NCBI GenBank assembly: GCA_014871385.1
Contig: CM026422.1
Location: 9,075,374 to 9,139,373, forward strand
Source of the DNA: Ceratodon purpureus
Lineage: Eukaryota; Streptophyta; Bryopsida; Pseudoditrichales; Ditrichaceae
Direction of reading: 5' to 3'
DNA length: 64,000 bases
In this document: positions 27,501-39,682 of the stretch, piece by piece
How the letters are laid out: every line of letters starts with the position of its first letter
How positions within the stretch are numbered: the first letter of the stretch is position 1
Program-made: the position numbers and the translations under genes
The notes under the pieces: generated by a model
What the model was told of the DNA's origin: nothing
Databases searched by the model: none
What the model saw: the letters and a program-made list of their open reading frames with translations, nothing else

Positions 27501-28146
27501 CCTCGGCATATCCACCATCATCATACGAATTATTGCTATAACCCGCTCCCCCACCCCCCTGCGAACCATATCCATCGCGCTCATACCCCCTACCTTCAGT
27601 AACAATAACTCCACCTCCCTGCGAACCATATCCGCCTTGCTCATAGCCACCTCTCCCATACCCACTCTGATCAAAACCAACCTGTTGGTACCCTGGAGGC
27701 GCTGTGCCAGCAACAGGCGCTCCTTGCGATCCTCCACTTCCATAACTTTGAAGCCCACCATAACCACCATCACTGTAAGACGGAGTCAAGTAGGATGCAC
27801 CTTGGGCAGGGGGAGTCGAAGAAGGCGGAGCTGAGCTGGTGTAGTAGTCATACGAAGGCGCTCCAGGGGTATACGACGGCACAGCAGGGGCGTAAGAAGG
27901 TTGGGGAGGAGCATACGCAGAGTTAGGGTTGTAGGCAGGGTCCTGAGCCGGGTAAGTCGACTCCTGAGGCAAGTACGCCGGCTCTTGCCCCTGCCCATAC
28001 ACAGCTTGCCCGGACGATGGCGCACCATATCCACCTGGAGGCGCCGAAACGCCATACGCATCCATGTTATACGACGGAGGCGCTGTAGATGCATAATTCT
28101 GGCCGGGCGGCATGTAGCCCCCGCCATACGTCCCCGCTTGCTGCAT
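24537..28146 (-). CDS. FREE1: FREE1/FYVE1-type ESCRT component
   Basis: Plant-specific ESCRT-associated protein that binds PI3P on endosomes and serves multivesicular-body sorting and vacuole biogenesis. Exons: 28146-27268, 26958-26872, 26747-26616, 26446-26297, 26142-26077, 25730-25620, 25248-25159, 25017-24742 and 24611-24537. They total 1866 nt (621 aa, Arabidopsis about 600) and all splice sites are canonical and in phase. Residues 1-~255 are a Pro/Tyr/Gly-rich disordered region. Residues ~270-366 hold the conserved IGLDGVRMLDP, IYPLETITRWE and SSVDIEQRCIRLQS segment. FYVE is at ~417-490, with ATKCSNC, the RRHHCRNCGDVFCDRC core split by an intron, and VRVCDRC. A coiled segment (AEVTQRLSNAKE) follows, then a C-terminal double zinc site (ACPTCTVHLQVQVP, ECGVCQHPF). 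Extra CxxC pairs (LKCSKC, RCPTC) precede it. No exact P(S/T)AP motif is visible in the N-terminal part. Confidence 0.95.
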
Positions 28147-30169
28147 CTCGAACCCCCTCTACTCCCCTCTAAAACCCAATCCACCACCCTCTCCCAATCC
28201 CAATTCACCACCTCCTCAAACCCACCCACCACTCACCCGATCACCACCACCAACCTGCCATCCAAAAAACAAACCTCGAACACTCAAAACCTCAAAAACC
28301 CATCCAACCGACACACAAACCTCCATCCACATCAAACCGACAAATTCACCTCACTCTCCTCCCGATCACCACAACGAAAACATCCTCACAACCAATCAAA
28401 CCCCACAACTTCAATCACCCAACACAACTTCAAACCACCCACCCACATCCCACAACATCTACCCTCCACATCAAACCCTAAAACACACCAAAAACCTTCC
28501 CACTAGATAGAACATGCGTCAAATCCCACAACACAAAATTGACACAACTTACACTTCCAATTGCACACACGCAAGAGCTCGGAACTCGGCAAGCGCAAAC
28601 CTGACGATGGCGATGAATTGAAGCCAAGCGATGGAATTCCGACTACAACTTGCCCTGTGAGAGATCTTGTTACAATTTACAGATATAAAAATGATGTATA
28701 GTATGAGTGAGAAGATGTGCTGCTTGTGCGTTTTGATGATTGCGGGGATGATTGACGCGGGGTGAGGTGGGGTGGCGGATTTTCGCTACCGGTACTTGTA
28801 GCGTGAAATTACAACGCTGTAATCGCTGAACATGGCGTGAGCGGCTGAGTATCGGGCGGGTGTCAAGACGGTATTGTATTGGTATTGGGAGGGTATTGGT
28901 CAAAGAGGGTATCAATCAGGAGTTGTGGAGTGCCGGAAGCTGCATTGACACCTGTTGTTTGTTGTTGAATGGATCCAGGGTTAACTGAAGTTGTTTCGTT
29001 GGCCCGGTTTGCTGGGTGCGACCTTGCCACGGCCCTCCACGTGGTTGTCGTTCTTGGTGGCCGTGGCGGGTCTCAACCAGGGTATTGGGAGTTTTTTCTC
29101 ACTCAAGATTCTTTATTTCTTTTTCTCTTAGGACTCTATTCTTATTAGTTGAAAGAGTATTTTACAGTGATTGTAGATGGTAAGTGAGGTGGTCAAAGGT
29201 AGGTCAAATCTCATCAACTTCGAATATACAATTCGTTTTTATAAGAATAGATGTTGTTTAAAAAAAAGTGAAATTAGATGTAATTTTAGAATGATAAATG
29301 TTTGAGTTATCAACAATTCTATTTGCCAATTGAAATCTTGAAGATTTTTTTTCCAATATGCAACCTACAAGTTTTAAAATCCTAAATTAAAAAAAAAAAA
29401 AAAAAAACAAATTATGAAGTTTTTGTTATTTTATTGATTTGGAATCTACATCTTTATCGTATAAAGTCTAAGAAATCTTAGATAGTCTATTGATGTCACT
29501 CTCAATGATTTTTTGTGGTAGACTCATTATAGATTATGTTAAATTCTTAAACCTTATTAAATTGGAAGATCATATTGTTTTGATAAAAATAAATAAATTA
29601 TTATAGCCCTTTAAGGGTGAATCTCAAAATCAGAATACAAATTGAAGTGATTTAAAATTTAAATCCATATTTAAAAAATAAATGAAGAAATCAAACTTTA
29701 AACATTCTAAATCAAAATTTAACTAGGAAAATTTGAATGAAAGTAGCGTTCAAAATGTCAAATTATTTCCAGATTGATTTAAACATTATTAATATTTTAT
29801 CCCAAAACTTTAGAATTTGTTTCAAATTGAAAACAATCACCCTCCCCAAATCCCGACAAAATCCGAAGCAGAAACAAACACTTTATTCACGCCAAGCTAC
29901 GCAATTAGAGGTACTCTTCTTTTGAGATACCCTGCCTATACCCGACAAAGAACACTGTTCCTCCTCCCAAAACTTCAACACTAAATAGTCACCCACACTA
30001 ATACCCAACACAAGACAGAAACTCCGACTAACTCACTCTCTTTACACGACTTTGCTTGGGTTGGTGAAACCCAAAACCCAGACCAAACCCTAACTCCGAC
30101 AAAAGCACCCAGACACAGACACGCTCGCACACGACGCCTCGACCCTCGATCTGCTTCGTCGTCAACGCC
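28147..30169. promoter_or_regulatory. Divergent promoter region, FREE1 (-) and LSM5 (+)
   Basis: About 2 kb separates the two starts. The FREE1 side (28150-28660) is C/A-rich on plus, likely leader, with a telo-box AAACCCTAA at 28473-28481. The centre is AT-rich with an A-run near 29390. The LSM5 side has AAACCCTAA at 30085-30093, about 80 bp before the ATG. No gene seen between. Confidence 0.5.
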
Positions 30170-31016
30170 ATGGCGCACAACAACCCCTCTCATCTCATGC
30201 CCTCTGGTACTCTTCCCTCTCGCCCGGTTCTTTTGCACTTTGCATCGCTCGTTTTGGTTCATTTTTGAGGGTTTGGGGTTGGGTAGGGTTTTAGGTGGTG
30301 AGTTTTATGGGGTTTATGTGGGGATTGTGGAATGGGGGGTTTGATGTGAGTTTTGGGGTTGTTTATTTGGGGCAGAGCTTATTGACAGATGCATTGGGTC
30401 GAAGATATGGGTGATCATGAAGGGGGACAAGGAGCTCGTGGGGACGTTGCGCGGGTTCGATGTGTATGTCAACATGGTGCTGGAGGATGTTACTGAATAG
30501 TAAGTGAGGTTTCTTTTGTTTGTGTATAGGTTGGGTTCGTGAGTTGGAGTTTGGGATATGTGTTGGTGTTGATGGTTAAGGGGTTTTGGTGTTGTTGTGT
30601 TGGGTGTGCGGATGCGTTGGATGGTTTTGTAGTTAGGTTAGGTGATTTGCGTGGGAGTTTGATGATGATGGACGACAATGGTGATGGGTGCCATGTGGAA
30701 TGGAGTGGAGTTTTGATGGGTGGCTCAGGGGCGTAACCGTTTTTCTTTGATTTGATGATTGTTTGCAGCGAAATCACGCCAGAAGGGAGACGTATCACGA
30801 AGCTGGAGCAGATATTGCTGAATGGAAACAACATTGCAATCGTAAGTCGTTTGTCATTCCGATCGCTTGTAGTTGTTACATTACTGGATGTAGTATTAAT
30901 TTTGGACAAGCTCAATGGAAGCCAAGTTTCTGAATAGATTAAAGTTTGAGATGGCCAGTTGGAACTGACATTCGAATGTGTATTTGCAGCTTGTTCCTGG
31001 GGGTGGACCAGAGTAG
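30170..31016 (+). CDS. LSM5: LSm5, U6 snRNA / mRNA-decay Sm-like protein
   Basis: Subunit shared by the nuclear LSm2-8 ring (U6 snRNA 3' end, splicing) and the cytoplasmic LSm1-7 ring (mRNA decapping). Exons: 30170-30206, 30376-30499, 30769-30841 and 30990-31016, 261 nt (86 aa). All introns are GT-AG and in phase. The Sm1 motif is [20 protein letters not shown] with [19 protein letters not shown], the Sm2 motif is [18 protein letters not shown], and the tail is GPE. Length and sequence match the nearly invariant family. The start ATG follows a CGCC context and a telo-box. Intact and surely functional. Confidence 0.96.
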
Positions 31017-33048
31017 TAGGTTTGGGAACGAATTTTCATGCGCTTTCTAACCATTGCGTGCTCTCACTCAACGCGAGAGAACTCTCTCGCCGACTGGTTA
31101 TAATTTTGTCAGAAGACTGCGGCAGGTTATCATACTTTTGTATATGATAGGCTACTATCTCAGGTTTGAGGGTTAGGTCTCTGGCATATACATTTTCTGG
31201 TTATTTCGAGAGGTCCAAACTTCTGACTGGTTCTTCCTTTCAGAAAGAGTCGGATTGCTTTCTAGATCGAGTCGCAGCATATTATGCATGTGAGGTTTGA
31301 TAACCTTGTGGACTCATGTAGTGTTTGTACTTTAATTTGAGTTTGAAAATGGTAAAATGATTTGTATCATCACCTTAAGTCAGCTACATTTGTTGCACAA
31401 GCAAAATATTCGCCTCCTTGAAAAGTTCAGTGTGTATGCTTTGGTTTACAATGCAAAATTTAGGACCAAGGAGTCCGAATCTCACAACCTCAAGGTGTCA
31501 AAGAAACAAAAAGTGAAGGCGAAGAGACGTGAAGCCTAAGGTCAAAAGAAATTTCTTTCTAGGTTAAGGCAAGTTTCCAGAGAAGAATGTCTTAATAAAC
31601 GAGAGGGTTAGAAACCAGAGGAGTTGGAAGATACGTTGATTGATGAAGAATTTCTGTTAATAGAATGCATTTGACACCTAAAAAATTTCCTTCTTGTGGA
31701 GAACGTTGAAGTAGTTGGAATGCAGGTTTCATGGCCATCAATATTAGAGTATTCGTGAGTATTCTTGAGCCCTCTCTCATTCATATCTATTCTCTTCTAT
31801 GTTATTCTATTCTTCGCATGCGGCCTAATGGCGCACTGGGCTCTCTTAGAAGCTGTTACTGATGCTACAAAGATCCCGGTCCTTCATTATTCCTCGTCCA
31901 AGCTGTTCCTTGCCTCGCTTGCATGGCAGTTCGTTTATACTCGGTCCTGCATGAATGATGATCCTGGGCCCTCCCATTCCCGGCTCCCCAGTGTGCCTGT
32001 GACTCTGCCCTGAGGCTGTGAACACGCCCTGCACGACAACCCTCCCACCGATGCAATCTGTCCGTATGTTGGTATTTTGAACAAATAGGTTTACTCCTCC
32101 ATCTATTTTCAAACTAATCCATGTAACATGTCGGTGAAACCGATATCTCTCACAAGCGTGAGTTTTCTTTAAAATTAGAAAGTTCTCCAATTTAAATAAA
32201 ATTTCAAGTGTTACATCACCAATTGCCAAACGGATTTTACTGACACACGCTTATTTGACCCTTTCTCAATTTCTTGGATATTGTAATGACTGTATGACAT
32301 ACATTCATCTACTCCATTACAAGAATGAGTAAATTATATCGCTGCAACCCATGAAACCAACAAGTTAACTCTACAGATGGAATCCTGAAACACAGCAACA
32401 ATCTGCATCTCAACATGAGCAGATCATAGTGGTGCTCACTAAAAGATAAAAACGCTCAGTGTCTCGGGGGAGTACTTCCTCGTTTTGAATTGGGAATGAG
32501 AGCACTGTACATGAGATAATATACACATTAACTGGAACGGCGGAACAGAAATTGGCCATCAGTGTCACTGCCAAGTGATAACACCCACAAAGTCTATCGT
32601 CACAGGGAACAACGTCGTCGAGCAAAACAAACCAATTGCGTATTTCCAGTTCAAATTGTGACTACATTACTGGATGTAGTGTTTTTCGAGTTGCAAAAAT
32701 CAGTGCCTGGAGAGGGTGACTATGAACTCTAGCAACGGGAGGCCTGAGAAATTCCACCTCATCCACCATCACGGAATATGAACGTGCATGCAATGCCAAA
32801 TCACCGGGGGCTGTCGAAGCCACCATCTAGGTATTTCTCATGTAGCGACGACAAGGTTCGCAAATGATTACAAGACGGTCATTTCCCATTACATGACTAT
32901 CACCATAACCAACCTCACAACCAAGTTACAACAAACTAACTCCGAGTACTAATCTGCCCAAGGCCTCGATATTTGAAGTGAACACCTGGCTCTAACATAA
33001 CATGACGCCCGAACGAGGTGCTAGTGCTACTCTCGCCTCGACCAACAT
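31017..33048. other. Intergenic, no gene recognised
   Basis: The LSM5 3' UTR is at the left and the 3' UTR of the HsbA-like gene at the right. Short open frames near 31765-32230 on both strands show no family resemblance. Nothing else was seen. Confidence 0.45.
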
Positions 33049-33603
33049 CTAAAGAGGCTGCTCGTACGTGCTGATGGCGAGCGAAACCGTCACTCCCAGC
33101 GATCCGAATTGCTGGTTGGCAGCCGGCTTCTCCGTCGGGATTACTGCGATCAGGTAGAACGCGAAGCTGTCCACGGTCGCCTCCAAAGCCACCAGAGCCT
33201 GCCTAATTGGCTCGAAAAAGGGGATGAGAGTCAGCACCCCGTGCTTGCCAATCAGCACGTTCAACAGCGCTTGGTGGACCTCCACGAACGTCGTCAGGGC
33301 GGCCACCACTGTCTTCGCATCGGCGGCCCCAAGTGCTTTCATGTTCGGGCTCTGGAGCATGGTCCCTGCTTTCCCAACTCTGGTGATGATGGCATTGAAT
33401 CCCGGCCCAACCCTAGGGCCCAACGTTAGAGCGGTGACCAGGTTGATCTTCTGCGTCTCAATACGGAGGTTGTCGGACAGAGTCGTGATCTCCTTGAACG
33501 CCTGCACGATCTGCTCCGCTGGGGTGGCCTGTCCAGCCACGGCGTGGCAGAGTGCCAGGGAGATCAGCACTAGGCAAACAGCCCTGGATGCAAACGACGC
33601 CAT
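33049..33603 (-). CDS. Secreted HsbA-like protein (fungal hydrophobic-surface-binding type)
   Basis: A single-exon gene for 184 aa. I chose the ATG at 33603 because it gives a clean signal peptide (MASFASRAVCLVLISLALCH, cleavage near AVAGQA). An in-frame upstream ATG at 33663 would spoil it. The mature part is Ala/Leu/Val-rich and predicted mostly helical, without cysteines. It resembles the HsbA domain of fungal cell-wall or secreted proteins (PF12296-type), notably in the stretch VEVHQALLNVLIGKHGVL, FFEPIRQALVALEATVDSFAF and the end LIAVIPT. Fungal HsbA binds hydrophobic surfaces. The role in a plant is unknown. The absence of introns contrasts with most other genes here and fits transfer from a fungus, but could also be a plant-lineage family. 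Family call by memory, not by search. Confidence 0.7.
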   Translation of the reverse strand: MASFASRAVCLVLISLALCHAVAGQATPAEQIVQAFKEITTLSDNLRIETQKINLVTALTLGPRVGPGFNAIITRVGKAGTMLQSPNMKALGAADAKTVVAALTTFVEVHQALLNVLIGKHGVLTLIPFFEPIRQALVALEATVDSFAFYLIAVIPTEKPAANQQFGSLGVTVSLAISTYEQPL

Positions 33604-33951
33604 CTCGACCGAAGCTGCAAAGCGTGCACAGAGCCACCACGCAGGGATCAGCACCAACGTCAACTACACAATTGAGTACAGACAGGACGACTGCCATGCA
33701 ACACTGGACTTGCAGAAGATACGGCGAGCTGTTCAAACACGAAGCCAGAGAATCATTCACAGGAATCGTCAAGAGGCTTGACACATGACGTCGTAGCCTA
33801 GATCCCTTACCGGTGAGTCGCCTGAAGAGAATGCAATCGACCCGATGTATATCGGGTACGTATGTCTCGCCACCCACCCGACAGAACCAACCTGCACTCG
33901 TCTCACAAACTGCTCCGCTGGTTGACCTGCATGCTTCACCGAGACGTCGCA

Positions 33952-33958
33952 TTATATA
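33952..33958 (-). promoter_or_regulatory. TATA box of the HsbA-like gene
   Basis: TATATAA on the minus strand (in ggtatataatgcg), about 350 bp upstream of the chosen ATG. The implied long leader could hold an intron. Confidence 0.5.
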
Positions 33959-33969
33959 CCATTCGGCAT

Positions 33970-34890
33970 CTGAGAGTCAAAGACCATGCAGAAAGCATGC
34001 GAGGTCGGCACTACACTATAATGGCGGGCTAGGCCGCTAACGTCCCTCAATGTGTGGTGCTTAAGATGACAGCCACGACATCATTAAAACGAATGTCACG
34101 TTGCGCATATTGAAACCCTTTCCAGACACAAATGAATAAGCAATTTGCAAAACTTCATTGCAGATGAGATCAGGAATTTTCCATATTTCACTGTTCCGTC
34201 TCTTGATCTCATGAGAGCTGCGACAGAGTGCTAGGACGTAAACGCACAGAATCACTGTTCTTGAAGGTACTCATCGGGTCACTAATGCTCCCCGCGGAGC
34301 ACTTCCTCATGTGCAGATCAGCGCTGATTTCGGTTGAGCAGGTGTGGCTACGCCGCTACCTCCGCGATGTTGGCGACGGCAGATCAGTGTTGATAAGACC
34401 TACATTCATTCCCGATGGATGCTTGGCTGTGACGCCTTGTGTGAGACCCTTGTGACATCGATCATGTTCCGAAGCGATACTATTAACAGCCTAGTTTCTA
34501 CATTTTTATATTATCCTGCACTTCCTCTATTCACACGCCGTCCTCATGTACTCTAGAGGCTGCCGCGGCTGAGCTAGTTTCGGCTTCCGAGATGATTATG
34601 GTTGGTAATGCGCAGCTTGCGAGTATGTATGTAAGGTAGCATGTCAAATTATCGCTAAATTGGCAGATGAAACCATAGCTTTCGCAGGTGAATGCTTTTT
34701 TGAAGTGGACGGAAATATGCAATAACGCCTTCCAACTTTAGAAAAATATAATTGTAGAGGTGAATGAACTTAAGATACAATTGTAGGGGATTTGATATTA
34801 GATTATTGTTTTATCCTTGGTGTTGTTTACTTGGCTCTATATGAACTAGGTAGAAATGTGTTTATGAGAAATTAAAATGGTAAAAAAATT
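33970..34890. other. Intergenic, no gene recognised
   Basis: Upstream region of the HsbA-like gene and beyond. Short frames near 34230-34560 show no resemblance to known families. I see no repeat. Confidence 0.45.
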
Positions 34891-34893
34891 GTT

Positions 34894-35549
34894 AATTGGG
34901 GGAAGCACAAGAAAGTGGACCAAAAAAGTGCTTATCTTTTCTCCAATTTCAGCCCCTTCCATAACTACTAGAGAAAGTGGGATCTACGTTACGTCGATGC
35001 AAAATTAAGTTTGGAATAGAGAAAGTTGACTTGATCTTCTTTAGCTTCCCAATGTTGCGGTTAAAGAAATTGAGTTTACAATGGAATTCGGAGACGTCGA
35101 AGTCGTGCAAAGTCAAATGTAGTCATTTGAAAAAGTGAACATAATGGTTTAGGGTTTTGTCCGAAATCACTTTTAATTTCGCGTTGCCCTCTGTATATTT
35201 AAGAGGTACTCTAAAATAGTCAATTCATATATACTTATTGATTGGTTTAAGGTTCCAAAAGTACCGCAACGATGTTATTTAAGAGGGTCACTTCCGCGGT
35301 ACTTTTTGTGCGTTTTTTTTCACCAAATATTGTTTTTTAAATTGAAAAAAACATCCTTTAAAGATAATAGAGGGCACTAAATAAAGAAATTAAGACTCTA
35401 GAAAGTGACTAAAATACTCAAAAACTACACCAAAATGCTCAAAATCAGCTTTGAGCCTTAAGGAACAGCACACTTCATATAATATATTCACTTCTTAGTC
35501 GTCACATTTTGCACTTTGTGGTCAACTTTATTGTGCTCTCCCTCAATTA
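34894..35549. mobile_element. Fold-back element related to the 7.6-kb MULE-like element
   Basis: Ends AATTGGGGGAAGCAC and its inverse GTGCTCTCCCTCAATT form imperfect inverted repeats extending over the motif gcacaa-aaagt-gacca-aaagtgc. The part 35300-35545 is the inverse of 7845-8185, including the gctcaaaatcagctttgagc and catcctttaaagataatagag segments. It is about 0.66 kb and has no coding capacity. It lacks the outermost CCCAGCC-rich tips of the longer copy. I could not settle a target duplication. Confidence 0.65.
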
Positions 35550-37308
35550 TACTTCTTGATGAGTCATTTTAATATGCCATCAATACTCTATAAATTATAC
35601 TATGGTATGACTTATCCAAATCATTAGTTCTCCATTGTCCAATTGTATAGTCTAAAAGAAACTATTTCCTACAATAACATCACTTATGATATAATTGTTC
35701 ATTATATATTGACAACCAAGGATAAATGATACAATTATTAAAATGTTTTGATATATTTTTAGATAAAAATTAATTGTATAATTTATATGATACAATTGCA
35801 CAAGTAAAATTTATCTAAATATAATTGATCATAGTTGACAAATAATGATCCGATACATAATTTTATTATATGCCACTATCTTTTTTGGAATTCAAAATCA
35901 ATGAATTGATTCATACAATAAGTAATCAAGTTTCTTTCAGTCAATGTTTTTGATTTTTTTTAAAAATATTAGAAAGAAATTCAATACAAATATTCATTTT
36001 ATGATTTATTTTCTAGCTATAGAAATAAATTTTCTATTTTATAAACAACTCAAAAATAAAATAAATTTTCAAGTCTCATTATATATGTTGCAATAATAAA
36101 TATCACCTAGAAATTACTAATAAAAATTTTCAAGTTGCTAGACAAACATTTTATTATAATACGTGTGTTTGATCAAATATCTAATGGTCGTGAATTTTGT
36201 ATTTGATGGTCTTTAGTAAATAGACTAGCAAAGTTGTTTATATGGCTATTCATTTACATAAACACGCCACACAACCCAAAATTGAATATCTATAGATTCT
36301 TATAAGGAAATATAATCATGGATGTTTTTTTGCCATATGCATCTAGTTATTTGTTTACTACAAAAATAATTAAAGCTTGTTATATCTGTGAGATTTCCAA
36401 AGTTTGTGAAGTTATTTGTCTACTTAAAAAGGGACTTTAGCTACTACAAGTGCATATGTTGGTGTAGAACTAGAGCAAAGTGCAACATGACTGAGTTTTG
36501 GAAGAACTACAAATTAGGTGTTTCAATTTATGATTGCAATTGGACTCTTTCATATGTCCCTTTAATGTGTTTGTATGCTGTAAGGTTTGATTTTTCTTGT
36601 GATTGCAATAACAAGCTATAAAGGACTGTTGATACCTTCCCTACAAACATAATCCTAATTGTCATTGTAGTTATATTTCTGGAGACATGTGAGGTCTTTT
36701 ACTTTTGGATTTTATTTTTTACTTTATTACACCCACAATCAAGGATTGAGAAGATTTCTTGGAACTCAAGTATTTTTTGTTTGATGTTTTATAGCCAGAT
36801 AAAATATTTCATACTTCTGGATTGTTTTGTCATACACTACTACCATGTAGCTAGTGTCTTGCTTGAGGATTCTTTAAAGTAGTGCACTATGTTACTAAAT
36901 TGATATTAATTTGGAACTAAAGAAGATTGCTTTGTCATACACTTTTATGCTATGAGTTGAAGAGCATCTTATAACTAATGTAGTTATTTAGTACTACAAG
37001 GGAGACTTGTATTGATTCACTATGATTCAAATTGACAATGGGCTAAGTTATGAGTGAATTTTGATGAGAGGGTAATAAAAGTTGCCATGCAAAGGAATGT
37101 CGGCCCATCCACCTTTCCGGATAGGGAAGTTTTTTTTGAGTCTACATGTTAGAACTGAAGTAGAAATTTAAGAAAGTGATGGAATTCATTGATTGCTTAT
37201 TTACAAATGATTTTATAATATTTGTTTTTGGATATTATGGACAATGGAGTGTAGGTGTCAAAACAACTTCCAAATGATGGGAAAAAAAGTTATTGGATAT
37301 CATATGAC
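35550..37308. other. AT-rich intergenic, no gene recognised
   Basis: Very AT-rich. One short open frame at 36388-36621 has no recognisable relatives. No structured repeat seen. Confidence 0.45.
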
Positions 37309-38152
37309 TTAACCCCTAATGTTGAAATCAACCCGATCCGGGATGATTTTGGTCCGGGCACGCTTGCAGTTATTAAATTTAGATTGGATGAAGTTTCTAT
37401 TTTTGGCAGATTGTAGAAATTTTCCATACTTTATCAAAAAGTCATCTCATGCTTCAAAATTCCTCATACTTTAGGAGATATTTACAGCTAAAGTTAGAAA
37501 ACACTATTTAAAATCTGCCCAAACTGCGGTATATGCTCATTTATTCTCAAAAACTGCCCAAAATCAATTAAATTGTAGAAACTTCAAAAAATCACCCAAA
37601 ATTGAGATTTTACTTTTTTTCAAGTTTTGTTTTTTTCAAGTAAATAAGGTTTTAAGGCATGATATCACCGTTTGGATTTTCAATCCAATTATTCTTCACA
37701 TGCCTTTTTTATAGTCAAAGATTGGCCTTTGTAGTTGAATTTCAACATACCTCTATGTGAATAATCAGACATTTCTTTAGGTTTTATAGGTCGTATGAGG
37801 GTAAAAATTGCAAAGGATTGATCCTAACTCACCTAAAAACAAGAATTTGAAGAGCCTCATATAAAATTTTCTACCAAAAATGGTTTTTTTGGCCCTCAAT
37901 AAACCAGTTACCCTTTTTCCAACGAGGAGATTTTTTTTTTTTTATCCATCTTTAAACATTATGATCTTACAATTGGTAAGGATTTTGAATTTAAGATTTG
38001 ACATACATTTGCACATACAAGTTAGGTACAAGATCTTACGATTGCATACTCCAAAATACATCAAAATTTAACAATTTGCACTTTGCATTTAAAGAAGGCA
38101 GTTTTGAAGGTTTTTTTTGCAATTTTGAGGACACTCGACATTAGGGATTAAA
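37309..38152. mobile_element. TTAA-flanked MITE, 844 bp
   Basis: TTAACCCCTAATGT at the left and ACATTAGGGATTAA at the right, with TTAA at both ends. Interior segments (ggcatgatatcaccgtttgg and caaaattgagattttac) are the inverse of parts of the element at 15826-16664, so the two are diverged family members in opposite orientation. No coding capacity. Confidence 0.7.
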
Positions 38153-39169
38153 CTGGGTGTCCATGTATACAAGGTGGGGACAGACTCTGCACCATTTGGA
38201 ACCCTATTCCTATGAGGTCTCTCCACCTTTCTCGGAGCTCTCAAGGAATCAGAGCAACAATTTAAGATATTTTGACTCCGAAGTTAGAAAGTAGGCAAAA
38301 TTAGATATGGCAGAAGATTTCATATTGCTCTAGAACACTGTGAAGGTGTCAGGAAGGAATGTGATTCATTATGAAGTCTTGGAGAGAAGTTTTCAGTAGT
38401 TATGAATATATTTTTGACCATTAAATAGATTTCCTTTTAGCTACCACTATGGTTGATAAGATTAATGAGGATGCAAAATTTGTGATAAAATCCTTGTGAT
38501 AAAAAGAGAAACATGCTTCGGTAAAAGGACTCAAATTGTCCAATATTTATAAGAAGCAAGAAATATGAGGTTGGGAAAGATTGGTTGCATACAACCCTAG
38601 AGGATGGCAACAATGATGTTGCCACATTATTGGAAGTCAAACTTGGCTATGGAGTGGATTCTTGATACGATTCAAGAATTGCACCTCAAATTGTACAACA
38701 ATAAAGCACCTGAGTTAACGGGATACTTTTCTAAGAATTTTTGAATGAACCACAAGAATTATTAGCTACAGTGTCATAATAATTGATGAAGCACAAGAAT
38801 GGATAGTGAGGATTGATTTTTTGTTTGATTGATTAAAGACATTATAAGATATTGACAAGATTTCAATCTGTTAATATTAAGTGTTATTTTTGATGGCCAA
38901 AGGTTGAGCACCGAAAGGTGGCATTAAATCCAAGAAGAATTTGAGTAGGTTACGCAGCCTACAAACAACAATTTTATATACATTTAAGGGCCCTTTATTC
39001 ACGTTGGTATTAATTATACTAAAGTTAACTATATATATGGCAAAAAGTTTTGTAATTGTTATAATGGAGCTCGTCTTTTATGCATTCCTAAGCAACGGTT
39101 TTTATAGAGAAGTTAGAATCTTCTTACTAATAAAGAGTCTTTCATTGTACTTGAGTATCTCTCAGGCTA
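38153..39169. other. Intergenic, no gene recognised
   Basis: AT-rich, with no gene or repeat that I can support. Confidence 0.4.
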
Positions 39170-39682
39170 TATGGTAAACCATCCTATTTCCGACAGAGAT
39201 ATGAAACCAACAGTAGTTAATTTTCTATTATCGCATGTGCATAAGCTGATTACCGGCATGTTGAGTGCATGATACAAATTTTAGACATGTACGCCGGAAA
39301 TAGGTACAATAATGAACGATTTTAGAATCCTTTGAATATGTCTATAGATATCCAATTTGGCGCTCATTAATGGCTGCGTATCGAAAAATGGATTACTTTT
39401 GTACACATGGCATATTCATAAATTAGCATTACTGCGCCGGAAATGAACTTCATATCCAACGTACAACGATATAAGTAGTGACGTTTATACCATGTTCCAA
39501 GAGCGGAAATGTGAAGGAACTCTTAGCTTATGTGACATTTGGTGACAAAATGATAACAACGTTTAGTGAGAATAGGAATATGATTAGTGAGAGTTGAAGT
39601 TAGAAGAGTGTTTCATCATGGGTAGAAAAGGAAAAGAGATTGAATGGAGCGATGATAGCGATTGCAGTAGACTCGTAGAGAA

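Noticed and set aside
27318-28506. Overlapping frames on both strands rich in Arg/Met/Ser
   Set aside because: Shadow frames of the repetitive Pro/Tyr/Gly-rich exon 1 of FREE1 and its leader.
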